Below are positions 17,970-26,518 of a DNA stretch of 64,000 nt, in pieces. Numbering within the stretch: position 1 is the stretch's first letter; every line of letters begins with the position of its first letter. A program made the translations under genes and the position numbers. The DNA lies in the NCBI RefSeq assembly GCF_004768545.1, contig NZ_CP038634.1, positions 1,984,001 through 2,048,000 on the forward strand, given 5' to 3'. The notes under the pieces were generated by a model that did not search any database, was not told the DNA's origin, and worked only from the letters and a program-made list of their open reading frames with translations. The DNA comes from Cupriavidus oxalaticus (GTDB taxonomy: Bacteria; Pseudomonadota; Gammaproteobacteria; Burkholderiales; Burkholderiaceae).

Positions 17970-18739
17970 GCGGCCTCCTGCTGGTCTTCCGTGGTTCCCA
18001 TATAGGCTTCCTTCACCTGCGGATTGCGCGAGATCTCGTCATACGTGCCCTCGGCCAGCACGGCGCCGCGCTGCAGCACCGTGATGCGATCGACGATCGA
18101 CGACACCACGCTCATGTTGTGCTCCACCATCAGCACGGTCCGTCCCGCCGACACGCGCTTGATCAGCGCGGTCACCGTCTCGACGTCCTCATGGCCCATG
18201 CCCTGCGTGGGCTCGTCCAGCAGCATCAGCTCGGGATCCGTGGCAAGCGTGGTGGCCAGCTCCAGCGCGCGCTTGCGGCCGTAGGCCAGTTCGGCCGTGC
18301 CCAGGTGCGCGAAGCCGGCCAGGCCCACGTCGTCCAGCAGCTCCATGGCGCGCGCATCCAGCTGCGACAGCGAGCGCCTGCCGCGCCAGAAATGCCACGA
18401 CGTGCCCAGCTTGCGCTGCAGCGCGATGCGCACGTTCTCCAGCACGGTCAGCTGCGGGAACACCGCGGAAATCTGGAACGAACGGATCACGCCCATGCGG
18501 GCGATCTGCGCCGGGCGCAGCGCGGTGATGTCGGCACCGTTGAAATGGATGGAGCCCGACGAGGGATCGTGGAACTTGGTCAGCAGGTTGAAGCAGGTGG
18601 TCTTCCCGGCGCCATTGGGCCCGATCAGCGCATGGATCGAGCCCCGCCGCACCGACAGGCTGACATGGCTGACGGCGGTAAAGCCCTTGAACGCCTTGGT
18701 CAGCCCCTGCGTGCGCAGGATCACGTCTTGCTCAGGCAT
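17966..18739 (-). CDS. Liv-type ABC transporter ATPase (LivG family)
   Basis: A 257-residue ATP-binding subunit with intact Walker A (GPNGAGKTTCFNLLTK), a signature region reading AYGRKRALELATTLA in place of a canonical LSGGQ, Walker B (LMLLDEPTQGMGHED) and switch His in VLMVEHNMSVV. The modified signature is common in LivG proteins, which often have GxxR in this position. ATG at 18739 (MPEQDVILRTQGLTKAF) is chosen; the open frame continues into the receptor gene. It starts 8 bp after the receptor stop and overlaps LivF by 4 bp. Confidence 0.85.
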
Positions 18740-18747
18740 TGGCGCGC

Positions 18748-19965
18748 TCACTTCTTGACCAGCGGGCATTCGCTGGCGGAGAGGGGGCGGAAGGCCTCGT
18801 CGCCGGGGATCGTGCCGATGTACTTGACCAGGTCCCACGGGCCTTTCGATTCCGCCGGCGTCTTGGCCTGGGCCAGGTACATGTCGTGCACCATGCGGCC
18901 ATCGATCCGGACCTTGCCATTGCGCACGAAGGCGTCGTTGACGGGCAGCGCGCGCATCTTGTCCGCCACCGCGGGGCCCTCGACGGTCTTGGCGGCTTCC
19001 ACGGCCTTCAGGTAGTGCAGCACGCCGGAATAGACGCCGATCTGGCCGTGCGTGGGATACGCCTTGTGGCGCTTGTAGTAGCGCTCGACGAAGTCCTTCG
19101 ACTTCGCGTCGAGGTCGAGCCTGAACGGATCGACATAGGTCAGGCCCTGCGCGGCGGGCAGGCCCAGGCTCTTGATATCGGTGATGAAGGTGGACGGCGT
19201 GATGACCGTCTGGCCCGCCTTGATCAGGCCGAACTCGCCGGCGGCCTTGACGCCGTTGATCATGTCATTGCCGGCATTGGCCAGCACCACTACCTTGGCC
19301 CTGGACGCCGAGGCCGCGACCACCGGGCTGCTGAAGTCGCTGGCATTGAGCGGATGGCGCGTGCTGCCCACGTTCTTGCCGCCGCCGGCATCCACCGCCT
19401 TGCGGAAATCGGCTTCCAGCGACTGGCCAAAGGCGTAGTCCACCGTGATGTAGTACCAGCTGTTGCGGCCCTGGTCGATCAGGCGCCGGACCAGCGGATA
19501 CGACACCGAGTAAGTGTCCCAGGCCCAGTGGAACCCCGTGGGCGAGCAGTTCTGGTTGGTCAGCGCCATGGCGCCGCCGGTGGAGACGATGTCGATCTTC
19601 TGCTTCTGGCGCGCGACTTCCTGCACCGCCAGCGCCGTCGATGAGTTGGGGAAGTCGATCACCATGTCGACGCCGTCGGTATCGAACCATCGACGCGCCA
19701 GCGACGAGGCGATATCGGCCTTGTTCTGGTGATCGGCGGACAGCACCGTGACGGGCTTGCCCAGCGCCTTGCCGCCGAACTCCTCGACGGCCATCTGGGC
19801 GGCGACGACCGAGCCCTTGCCGGACAGGTCGGCATAGGAGCCGGACATATCGGTGATGACGCCGATCTTCACGCCGCTGGCGTCGGCCAGGGCGGGCGTG
19901 GCCTGCGCCAGGCCGAGCAGGGCGGATGACGCGGCAAGGGTGCGGAGGATGCGAGAGGTGGACAT
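18748..19965 (-). CDS. Liv-type ABC transporter periplasmic receptor
   Basis: A 405-residue type-I periplasmic binding protein with a signal peptide (MSTSRILRTLAASSALLG, cleavage after PALA). Family features are VKIGVITDMSGSYADLSGKGSVVAAQMAVEEFGG and a Leu/Ile/Val-receptor fold throughout. This subgroup is often used for aromatic carboxylates. ATG at 19965 has GGAG five to six bases upstream. First gene of the operon, behind the operator at 20061-20072. Ligand prediction (picolinate, 6-hydroxypicolinate or a related pyridine carboxylate) rests on context only. Confidence 0.85.
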   Translation of the reverse strand: MSTSRILRTLAASSALLGLAQATPALADASGVKIGVITDMSGSYADLSGKGSVVAAQMAVEEFGGKALGKPVTVLSADHQNKADIASSLARRWFDTDGVDMVIDFPNSSTALAVQEVARQKQKIDIVSTGGAMALTNQNCSPTGFHWAWDTYSVSYPLVRRLIDQGRNSWYYITVDYAFGQSLEADFRKAVDAGGGKNVGSTRHPLNASDFSSPVVAASASRAKVVVLANAGNDMINGVKAAGEFGLIKAGQTVITPSTFITDIKSLGLPAAQGLTYVDPFRLDLDAKSKDFVERYYKRHKAYPTHGQIGVYSGVLHYLKAVEAAKTVEGPAVADKMRALPVNDAFVRNGKVRIDGRMVHDMYLAQAKTPAESKGPWDLVKYIGTIPGDEAFRPLSASECPLVKK

Positions 19966-20060
19966 GGGGGCTCCAGGTTGTCTGCGCGAAGGGATGGAAG
20001 TTGGCGACGGCTGCATTCGCCCGACGCGGGCGCCATCGCCATGCTCGCTCGGGAAACAAG

Positions 20061-20077
20061 TCAGCATGCTGAATATG
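20061..20077 (-). promoter_or_regulatory. Operator and -10 element for the ABC transporter operon
   Basis: TCAGCATGCTGA (20061-20072) is a perfect palindrome of the island-wide type. On the minus strand the -10-like CATATT (20072-20077) abuts it, the same geometry as before the oxygenase operon. The -35 would fall at about 20095-20100, inside the terminator hairpin of the MFS gene, and is weak. Only one box is present here. The receptor gene starts 96 bp downstream. Confidence 0.65.
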
Positions 20078-20085
20078 TGCCGATG

Positions 20086-20108
20086 AAAAGGGCGGATTTC
20101 TCCGCCCT
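20086..20108 (-). terminator. Intrinsic terminator of the MHS symporter gene
   Basis: AGGGCGGA (20089-20096) and TCCGCCCT (20101-20108) form an 8-bp GC-rich stem with a 4-base loop. On the minus strand the stem is followed by a short T-run (rc of 20086-20088). It lies 21 bp past the stop of the symporter gene. It overlaps the expected -35 region of the next operon. Confidence 0.65.
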
Positions 20109-20129
20109 GCAATTGCGCCGGGAAGCAGC

Positions 20130-21746
20130 TCAGGTGGACAGGTCACGGCCTCGCGTCTCTGGCACGAACACCATGCCGATGACGAAGGCGAGTCCGGCGA
20201 TGACCACCGGATACCACAGGCCAAAGTACACGTCGCCGCTGGACACGTTCATCGCCGTGACCACGAACGACAGCATGCCGCCGACCCAGCCCGCACCAAG
20301 GTGGAAGGGCAGCGACAGCGAGGTGTAGCGCACCCTGGCCGGGAACAGCTCGACCATGAAGGCGGCCATCGGACCATAGACCATGGCCAGGAACAGGATC
20401 GGCACCAGCAGCAGCATGAACACCATCGGCGTATTCATGCTGGCGGGATCGGCGCGCTCCGGCCAGCCGGCCTCGATCAGCGCGCCCTTGATGCCGGCGC
20501 GGTCGAAGCCCTGCAGCGTGCGCTCGCCGATCCGCACTTCCGCCTGTGCCGGATCGCTGGCAGGCACGAAGGTGTAGCCCACGCCCAGGTCGGTCAGGTA
20601 GCCGCGGATCTTGTCGCAGGCCGACACCGGCTCGCCGAACAGGCGCGCCTTGCAGTCGCCGGCGGTCACCTGCACCGTGCCTTGCCGCTGGAACTGCTCC
20701 AGCGCCGGATTGGCGTAGTGAGTCAGTCCCTTGAACACCGGCTGGGTGCACAGCGCAGCCAGCAGGCATGCCGCCATCATGATGTACTTGCGGCCGATGC
20801 GGTCCGACAGCCAGCCGAAGAACAGGTAGCAGGGCGTGGCCACCACCAGTGCGATCGCGATCAGCTTGTGCACGGTTTCGATGGGCACGTGCAGCGTCTT
20901 GTTGAGGAAGAACATGCTGTAGAAGTGGCCGGTGCCGAAGATCGCGCCGAGCCCGGCGGCTACCACGAACAGCAGCAGCACCGACTTCAGGTTCTGCCAC
21001 TGTGTGAAACTTTCGCGGATCGGTGACTTCGAGGTGGCGTTGCCCGCCTTCATGCGCGCGAACACAGGCGATTCATGCAGCTTGCCGCGGATATAGACCG
21101 AGATCACCAGCATCACCAGCGACACGATAAACGGGATACGCCAGCCCCATGCGCGGAACTCCGCCTCGGTCAGGAAGGTCTTGAGCAGGTAGACCACGAA
21201 AAGCGAGGACAGCAGCCCCAGCGTGGCGGTGGTCTGCAGCGAGCTGGTGTAGAGGCCCCGCTTGCTTGTTGGCGAGTGCTCGGCGACGTAGGTGACCGCT
21301 CCGCCCACTTCCCCGCCAAGCGCCAGGCCCTGCAGCAAGCGCAGCAGTACCAGCAGCACCGTGGCAGTGATGCCGATCTGCCCGTACGTCGGCAGCACGC
21401 CCACGCCCACCGTGGCCACGCCCATCAGCAGGATGGTGACCAGGAAGGTGTACTTGCGGCCGATCAGGTCGCCCAGGCGGCCGAACAGCAGCGCCCCCAC
21501 CGGCCGGATCAGGAAGCCGGCGCCGAAGGTGGCCAGGCTGGCCAGGAAGGCGGCCGTTTCATTGCCCGGCGGAAAGAACAGTGCGCCGAAGTACACCGCC
21601 AGCGCCGCGTAGATGTAAAAGTCGTACCACTCCATCAGGGCGCCGAAGGATGAGGCAAGGATGACCTTGCGTTCTTCGGCGGTCATGCCGGAGGCGGGGG
21701 CGCGCGTTTCGGCGCGTGTTTTGGCGCGGGTCAGGCTGATCGTCAT
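20130..21746 (-). CDS. MFS transporter, MHS family, with extra periplasmic loop
   Basis: A 538-residue metabolite:H+ symporter of the ShiA/ProP/KgtP type. Typical motifs are SSFGALMEWYDFYIYAALAVYFG at the N-terminus, FGRLGDLIGRKYTFLVT, LLQGLALGGEVGGAVTYVAEH and FPARVRYTSLSLPFHLGAGWVGG. Between the eighth and ninth helices lies an extra hydrophilic segment of about 90 residues (about 345-435, with two Cys), which should face the periplasm. Family members of about 440 residues lack it. AAGGAG lies eight to nine bases before the start. Upstream are island-type operators, so it is a likely second importer for the pathway. Confidence 0.85.
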   Translation of the reverse strand: MTISLTRAKTRAETRAPASGMTAEERKVILASSFGALMEWYDFYIYAALAVYFGALFFPPGNETAAFLASLATFGAGFLIRPVGALLFGRLGDLIGRKYTFLVTILLMGVATVGVGVLPTYGQIGITATVLLVLLRLLQGLALGGEVGGAVTYVAEHSPTSKRGLYTSSLQTTATLGLLSSLFVVYLLKTFLTEAEFRAWGWRIPFIVSLVMLVISVYIRGKLHESPVFARMKAGNATSKSPIRESFTQWQNLKSVLLLFVVAAGLGAIFGTGHFYSMFFLNKTLHVPIETVHKLIAIALVVATPCYLFFGWLSDRIGRKYIMMAACLLAALCTQPVFKGLTHYANPALEQFQRQGTVQVTAGDCKARLFGEPVSACDKIRGYLTDLGVGYTFVPASDPAQAEVRIGERTLQGFDRAGIKGALIEAGWPERADPASMNTPMVFMLLLVPILFLAMVYGPMAAFMVELFPARVRYTSLSLPFHLGAGWVGGMLSFVVTAMNVSSGDVYFGLWYPVVIAGLAFVIGMVFVPETRGRDLST

Positions 21747-21871
21747 GGCGGGGGCTCCTTGGTCAGGCCGTTGTCTCTATTGTTTGTTTGCTTCCCGGAG
21801 GTGCCGGCGCCGGTGGTGAGGGTCATCCATGACCCGCCAATGTGCAGCGCCGCATCCTGCCGGTGCATCAG

Positions 21872-21903
21872 TCAGTATGCTGATGAGATACGCAGTATGC
21901 TGA
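21872..21903 (-). promoter_or_regulatory. Paired TCAG-N4-CTGA operators before the MHS symporter gene
   Basis: TCAGTATGCTGA (21872-21883) is perfect; GCAGTATGCTGA (21892-21903) has one mismatch. Their starts are 20 bp apart. They lie 126-157 bp upstream of the symporter gene on its coding side. A weak -10-like TATCTC lies between them on the minus strand. They are the boxes nearest to the symporter and probably control it. Confidence 0.6.
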
Positions 21904-21978
21904 GCAAAATGCGGGCCAACACCGGCGCCGCGTGGTGTCTAGCGAAGGCGCCGGAAAGCCCGAATTAAATGGCTATTT

Positions 21979-22019
21979 CATATTGTCAGCATACTGAGCA
22001 TCTGGAATCAGTGTACTGA
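21979..22019 (+). promoter_or_regulatory. Possible promoter with two TCAG-N4-CTGA operators in the divergent region
   Basis: TCAGCATACTGA (21986-21997) and TCAGTGTACTGA (22008-22019) are perfect and start 22 bp apart, as in the oxygenase promoter. A -10-like CATATT at 21979-21984 lies one base before the first box on the plus strand, again the same geometry. This suggests a second rightward promoter for the decarboxylase operon, or a repression loop partner for the boxes at 21872 and 22104. Direction is uncertain. Confidence 0.55.
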
Positions 22020-22064
22020 GCGCCCCCGGCCATCGTTATAGGTGTTAACCCTCCGCGCGGCGTC

Positions 22065-22115
22065 TGGACTTTTGAAAATCCGCTGACTAGAATCCGAAAC
22101 TAATCAGTGTACTGA
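22065..22115 (+). promoter_or_regulatory. Promoter and operator of the lower-pathway operon
   Basis: TGGACT (22065-22070) and TAGAAT (22088-22093) are a -35/-10 pair with 17-bp spacing. The palindrome TCAGTGTACTGA (22104-22115) lies just after the predicted transcription start at about 22100. A repressor bound here would block initiation or clearance. The leader to the first gene is about 97 bases. Confidence 0.65.
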
Positions 22116-22196
22116 GCAATTAACGAAGCAACGCGTTTGCGCACGCGGGACAAGCTCGGCACGCAGCGATTCCACTCATCAGGAGCCCCCACCAGC

Positions 22197-23159
22197 ATGA
22201 CCAACGTGAAGAAGATCGCCCTGGAAGAGCATTTCATGACCCCCGGCTTCCAGGCTTATTCCAAAGGGTTCACACAGCATATCGATCCGGCGGTGTTCGC
22301 CGGGCTTGGCCGCCGCCTTGCCGATTTCGACGAGGAGCGGCTTGCCGAGATGGACCGGTGCGGCATCGACATCACCGTGCTGTCGCAAACCGGACCCGGC
22401 GTGCAGGGCGAAGCCGATACCGGACTGGCGCTGGCACGGGCGCGCGAAAGCAATGACTTCCTGGCGGCGCAGATCGCCCGCCATCCGACGCGCTATGCCG
22501 GCTTTGCCGCGCTGCCGATGCAGGATCCCGGACAGGCAGCGGCCGAGCTGGAGCGCGCCGTGCTGCAGCTCGGCTTCAAGGGCTCGCTGGTGAACGGCCA
22601 TACGCATGGCCGCTATTACGACGACCCGGCGTATGACGCGTTCTGGGAACGCATGCAGGCGCTGGACGTGCCGATGTACCTGCATCCGACCGATGCCTTC
22701 GTGTCGCCGCAAGTGCTCGCCGGCCATCCGGAGCTGGCCGGGGCCGCGTGGGGGTGGGGTGTGGAAACCGCCTCGCACGCGCTGCGGCTGTTGTTCAGCG
22801 GCGTGTTCGACCGGTTCCCGCGCCTCAAGCTGATCCTCGGCCATATGGGCGAGGGCCTGCCTTACCAGCGCTGGCGTTTCGACAGCCGCTTCGCGGTCTA
22901 TTCACACGGCGTCAAGCTGGAGCGCGCGCCGTCCGAGTACATCGGCCGCAATATCGTCATCACCACCTCGGGTGTGTGCTCGCACGGCGCGCTGATGGGC
23001 GCCATCGCCGAACTGGGACCCGAGGCGGTGATGTTCTCGGTCGACTATCCCTATGAATCCACCGAAGTGGCTGCGCGGTTCATCGACAGCGCGCCGCTCG
23101 ACGGCACCACGCGCGCACTGGTCTGCCACGGCAACGCGCAACGCCTGCTCAAGCTCTGA
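22197..23159 (+). CDS. picC: Amidohydrolase-2 family decarboxylase, predicted 3,6-dihydroxypicolinate decarboxylase
   Basis: A 320-residue metal-dependent TIM-barrel protein of the amidohydrolase-2/ACMSD family that includes gamma-resorcylate and 2,3-dihydroxybenzoate decarboxylases. Visible metal or catalytic positions are the N-terminal E-x-H in ALEEHFMTPG, His in MYLHPTDAF, His in LILGHMGEGLPY, and Asp in MFSVDYPYES. These enzymes remove CO2 without an oxidant. First gene of the operon leading to the 2,5-dihydroxypyridine genes, so decarboxylation of 3,6-dihydroxypicolinate to 2,5-dihydroxypyridine is the natural role, as for PicC of A. faecalis. AGGAG lies 11 bases upstream of ATG 22197; the open frame extends 20 codons further. 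Confidence 0.8.
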   Translation: MTNVKKIALEEHFMTPGFQAYSKGFTQHIDPAVFAGLGRRLADFDEERLAEMDRCGIDITVLSQTGPGVQGEADTGLALARARESNDFLAAQIARHPTRYAGFAALPMQDPGQAAAELERAVLQLGFKGSLVNGHTHGRYYDDPAYDAFWERMQALDVPMYLHPTDAFVSPQVLAGHPELAGAAWGWGVETASHALRLLFSGVFDRFPRLKLILGHMGEGLPYQRWRFDSRFAVYSHGVKLERAPSEYIGRNIVITTSGVCSHGALMGAIAELGPEAVMFSVDYPYESTEVAARFIDSAPLDGTTRALVCHGNAQRLLKL

Positions 23160-23179
23160 TCGCACAACCTGGAAACCCC

Positions 23180-23932
23180 ATGCAAAAAGTCTTTCGTATC
23201 GGCCAGATCGTCCCCAGCTCGAACACGACGATGGAAGCCGAAATCCCCGCCATGCTGATGGCGCGCCAGCAGATCCGCCCGGAACGCTTCACCTTCCATT
23301 CAAGCCGCATGCGGATGAAGAAGGTGGTCAAGGAAGAACTGGCGGCAATGGATGCCGAATCCGACCGCTGCGCGGTGGAACTGAGCGATGCCCGCGTTGA
23401 CGTGCTCGGCTACGCCTGCCTGGTCGCGATCATGGCGATGGGCCGTGGCTACCACCGGCAATCCGAACAGCGACTGAAGGCACATACCACCGCGAACGGC
23501 GGCGACGCGCCAGTCATCACCAGTGCCGGCGCGCTGGTGGATGCGCTGAAGGTGATGGGCGCGAAGCGCATTGCGGTGGTCGCGCCCTACATGAAGCCGC
23601 TGACCGAACTGGTCGTGGACTACATCCGCAACGAGGGTTATGAAGTCGTGGACTATCGCGCGCTGGAAATCCCCGACAACCTGGAAGTCGCCCGGCACGA
23701 TCCCGCGCGGCTGCCGGGCATCGTCGCGCAGATGAACGCGCGGGATGCCGACGTGATCGTGCTGTCTGCCTGCGTGCAGATGCCGTCGCTGCCGGCCGTG
23801 GCGAAGGTCGAGGCGATGACCGGCAAGCCGGTGCTGACCGCCGCCATTGCCACCACCTACGCGATGCTGCGTGCGCTCGACCTCGAGCCGGTCGTGCCGG
23901 GCGCGGGTGCGCTGCTGTCCGGCGCATACTGA
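23180..23932 (+). CDS. nicE: Maleate cis-trans isomerase
   Basis: A 250-residue Asp/Glu-racemase superfamily enzyme that turns maleate into fumarate, the last step before the TCA cycle. The family signature is IVPSSNTTMEAEIPAM near the N-terminus. The two catalytic cysteines are Cys80 in GYACLVAI and Cys198 in LSACVQMPS. Length equals that of Pseudomonas putida NicE. It is 20 bp after the decarboxylase gene. Here it lies inside the pathway operon ahead of nicD. Confidence 0.88.
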   Translation: MQKVFRIGQIVPSSNTTMEAEIPAMLMARQQIRPERFTFHSSRMRMKKVVKEELAAMDAESDRCAVELSDARVDVLGYACLVAIMAMGRGYHRQSEQRLKAHTTANGGDAPVITSAGALVDALKVMGAKRIAVVAPYMKPLTELVVDYIRNEGYEVVDYRALEIPDNLEVARHDPARLPGIVAQMNARDADVIVLSACVQMPSLPAVAKVEAMTGKPVLTAAIATTYAMLRALDLEPVVPGAGALLSGAY

Positions 23933-23941
23933 GGAGCGGCC

Positions 23942-24796
23942 ATGAGTACCTTCCAGTACGGAGGCCAGGTTCATGCCAATGGCATCCGCCAGCATTACCT
24001 GCGCTACGGCGGCAATGAGGGCGGGCGTGCCGAGCACGACGCGGTCGTTATCGTGCCGGGGATCACCAGCCCCGCGATCACGTGGGGCTTTGTCGGCGAG
24101 CAGTTCGGCACGCGCTTTGACACCTACATCCTCGACGTGCGCGGCCGCGGGCTGTCGTCGGCGGAGCCGGGGCTCGACTATGGCCTCGATGCGCAGGCGC
24201 GCGACGTCGTCGCCTTTGCCGAAGCGCTGGGCCTGCGACGCTACAGCGTGGTCGGCCATTCGATGGGCGCTCGGATCGGCCTGCGTGCCGCGGCGGGAAA
24301 GCCGCACGGGCTGGCGCGGCTGGTGATGGTCGACCCGCCTGTCTCGGGCCCCGGGCGTCGCCCATATCCTTCGCAACTGCCGTGGTACGTCGATTCGATC
24401 CGGCTGTCCCGGGAAGGCACCGATCTGGAAGGCATGCGCCGCTTCTGCCCGACCTGGACCGACGCGCAACTGCGCCTGCGCGCCGAATGGCTGCACACCT
24501 GCAACGCAGACGCGGTGGTGCGCAGCTTCGAGGACTTCCACCGTGACGACATCCACGCCGACATGCCGCGGGTCGGGGTGCCCACGCTGTTGATGACCGC
24601 GGGCCGTGGCGACGTGGTGCGGCCCGAAGACGTCGCGGAAATCCGCACCCTGCTGCCCGGCGTGCTGGTGAGCCACGTCGCCAATGCCGGCCACATGATC
24701 CCGTGGGACGACGAAGCGGGCTTTTACGCGGCGCTAGATGATTTTCTCGGCGCGCCGCTGGCGCAATCAGCGAGCAAGGAGCCGACATGCCGGTAA
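23942..24796 (+). CDS. nicD: N-formylmaleamate deformylase (alpha/beta hydrolase)
   Basis: A 284-residue alpha/beta hydrolase. The nucleophile elbow is VVGHSMGARIG (Ser about residue 104), the oxyanion region is IVPGITSPAITWGF, and the catalytic His is in ANAGHMIPWDDE near the C-terminus. It is placed directly before nicX, with a 10-bp overlap, and hydrolyses N-formylmaleamate to maleamate and formate in the nicotinate pathway. The family alone would allow other ester or amide substrates; context makes NicD very likely. GAGGAG precedes the start. Confidence 0.85.
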   Translation: MSTFQYGGQVHANGIRQHYLRYGGNEGGRAEHDAVVIVPGITSPAITWGFVGEQFGTRFDTYILDVRGRGLSSAEPGLDYGLDAQARDVVAFAEALGLRRYSVVGHSMGARIGLRAAAGKPHGLARLVMVDPPVSGPGRRPYPSQLPWYVDSIRLSREGTDLEGMRRFCPTWTDAQLRLRAEWLHTCNADAVVRSFEDFHRDDIHADMPRVGVPTLLMTAGRGDVVRPEDVAEIRTLLPGVLVSHVANAGHMIPWDDEAGFYAALDDFLGAPLAQSASKEPTCR

Positions 24797-25845
24797 GTGA
24801 CCACCAGATGATCGAGGCCTGGCGCAAGGTGCTGCGGCTGTCCCGGCTGGAGCCGGGACAGACCGTCACCATCCTGACCAGCGCCGCCACCTACCCGCAG
24901 ACGCTGTCCACGGCGCTTACCGCCACGCAGTCGATGGGCGCCATCGTCAACCGGCTTGACTTGCCGCCCGTCAACGGCGAAAAGGCGCTGAGCCGCGATG
25001 CGCTCGCCTACCTCGGCACCACGCCTTTGACCGGCAACCCGGCCGCCATCGCCGCGCTGAAGGCGAGCGACCTGGTGCTGGACCTGATGACGCTGCTGTT
25101 CTCGCCCGAGCAGCACGAGATCCTGCAGGGCGGCACCAAAATCCTGCTGGCCGTCGAGCCGCCCGAGGTGCTGGCCCGCATGGTGCCCTGCGAGGCCGAT
25201 CGCGAACGGGTGAAGGCGGCCTCGCAGCGGCTGGCAAGCGCGCAGGAAATGCACGTCGTCTCGCCCGCCGGCACCGACCTGCGCTGCCCGCTGGGTGAAT
25301 TCCCTGCCATCAGCGAGTACGGCTTTGTCGACGAGCCCGGACGCTGGGACCATTGGCCCAGCGGCTTCGCGCTCACCTGGCCGAACGAAGGCGCCGCCCA
25401 CGGCACCATCGTGCTGGACAAAGGCGACATCCTGCTGCCGCAGAAGACCTACGTCACCGAACCGATCCGCCTGACGGTCGAAGCGGGCTTTGCGACGCGC
25501 ATCGAAGGCGGGCTCCATGCCGAGCTGCTGAGCGAGTACATGGCGTCGTTCAATGACCCGGAAGCGTACGCGATCTCGCATATCGGCTGGGGGCTGCAGC
25601 CGCGCGCGCACTGGTCGACGCTGGGCCTCTACGACCGCGAGGCCACCATCGGCATGGATGCGCGCGCGTTCGAGGGCAACTTCCTGTTCTCGCTCGGCCC
25701 GAACAACGAGGCCGGCGGCCATCGCACCACGGCCTGCCATATCGACATCCCGGTGCGGCGCTGCACCGTGCGCCTGGACGGCGTCGACGTGGTGACGGCG
25801 GGCAAGGTGACCGACGGTTTCCGCTACCCGGAGGACAAGTCGTGA
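24787..25845 (+). CDS. nicX: 2,5-dihydroxypyridine 5,6-dioxygenase
   Basis: A 352-residue non-haem Fe(II) ring-cleavage dioxygenase that converts 2,5-dihydroxypyridine plus O2 to N-formylmaleamate. It has the aminopeptidase-like fold of NicX, not a cupin or vicinal-oxygen-chelate fold. His318 and Asp320 (in ACHIDIPVR) match the iron ligands that I recall for P. putida NicX, and HGTIVLDKGDILLP and HIGWGLQPRAHW are family blocks. This gene is the clearest marker that the island passes through 2,5-dihydroxypyridine. It overlaps nicD and its stop overlaps the start of nicF. Confidence 0.88.
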   Translation: MPVSDHQMIEAWRKVLRLSRLEPGQTVTILTSAATYPQTLSTALTATQSMGAIVNRLDLPPVNGEKALSRDALAYLGTTPLTGNPAAIAALKASDLVLDLMTLLFSPEQHEILQGGTKILLAVEPPEVLARMVPCEADRERVKAASQRLASAQEMHVVSPAGTDLRCPLGEFPAISEYGFVDEPGRWDHWPSGFALTWPNEGAAHGTIVLDKGDILLPQKTYVTEPIRLTVEAGFATRIEGGLHAELLSEYMASFNDPEAYAISHIGWGLQPRAHWSTLGLYDREATIGMDARAFEGNFLFSLGPNNEAGGHRTTACHIDIPVRRCTVRLDGVDVVTAGKVTDGFRYPEDKS

Positions 25846-26471
25846 TGCACAAGGAAATCGGCGCGTACCAGCGCCAGGGCTTCGGCAATGCGCTGGAGAT
25901 GGATGGGCCCTTCGGGCTGCTGATCGTGGACTTCGTCAATGGCTTTGCCGATCCGGCGGTCTTCGGCGGCGGCAATATCCGCGACGCCATCGCCAGCACC
26001 GTGCCGCTGCTCGCGGTGGCGCGGCGCGAAGGCTGGCCGGTCGCGCACAGCCGCATCGTCTATGCCGACGATGGTGCCGACCACAACGTCTTCTCGATGA
26101 AGGTGCCGAACATGCTGACGCTGAAGGAGCGTGCCTTCAACAGCGCCATCGTGGCGGAACTGGCGCCGCAGCCGGGCGAACTGGTGGTGCGCAAGACTGT
26201 GCCGTCGGCGTTCTTCGGCACGTCGCTGGCGGCGTGGCTGACGCAGCGCGGCGTGCGCACGCTGGTGGTGGCCGGCGCCGTGACCAGCGGGTGCGTGCGC
26301 GCCAGCGTGGTCGATGCGATGCAGTACGGCTTCCGCCCGCTCGTGCTGTCCGACTGCGTGGGCGACCGCGCGCTGGGGCCGCATGAGGCCAACCTGTTCG
26401 ACATGGCGCAGAAGTACGCAACCGTCGCCACGCGTGCCGAGGGGCTTGCCGCCATCGGCGTGCGGGAATAG
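25845..26471 (+). CDS. nicF: Maleamate amidohydrolase (isochorismatase family)
   Basis: A 208-residue cysteine hydrolase of the isochorismatase-like family that releases ammonia from maleamate to give maleate. The catalytic triad is visible as Asp in LLIVDFVNGF, Lys in VVRKTVPSAFFGT, and Cys in VTSGCVRASVVDAM; the cis-peptide before Cys is conserved. The gene overlaps the nicX stop (TGATG). GTG at 25842 has GGAGG at a better distance, so translation may start one codon earlier. Last gene of the picC-nicE-nicD-nicX-nicF operon. Confidence 0.87.
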   Translation: MHKEIGAYQRQGFGNALEMDGPFGLLIVDFVNGFADPAVFGGGNIRDAIASTVPLLAVARREGWPVAHSRIVYADDGADHNVFSMKVPNMLTLKERAFNSAIVAELAPQPGELVVRKTVPSAFFGTSLAAWLTQRGVRTLVVAGAVTSGCVRASVVDAMQYGFRPLVLSDCVGDRALGPHEANLFDMAQKYATVATRAEGLAAIGVRE

Positions 26472-26518
26472 CCGCCTGAATGGCGCTGGGCGGCCGCCGG
26501 GATGCGGTAAAGCCGCAA

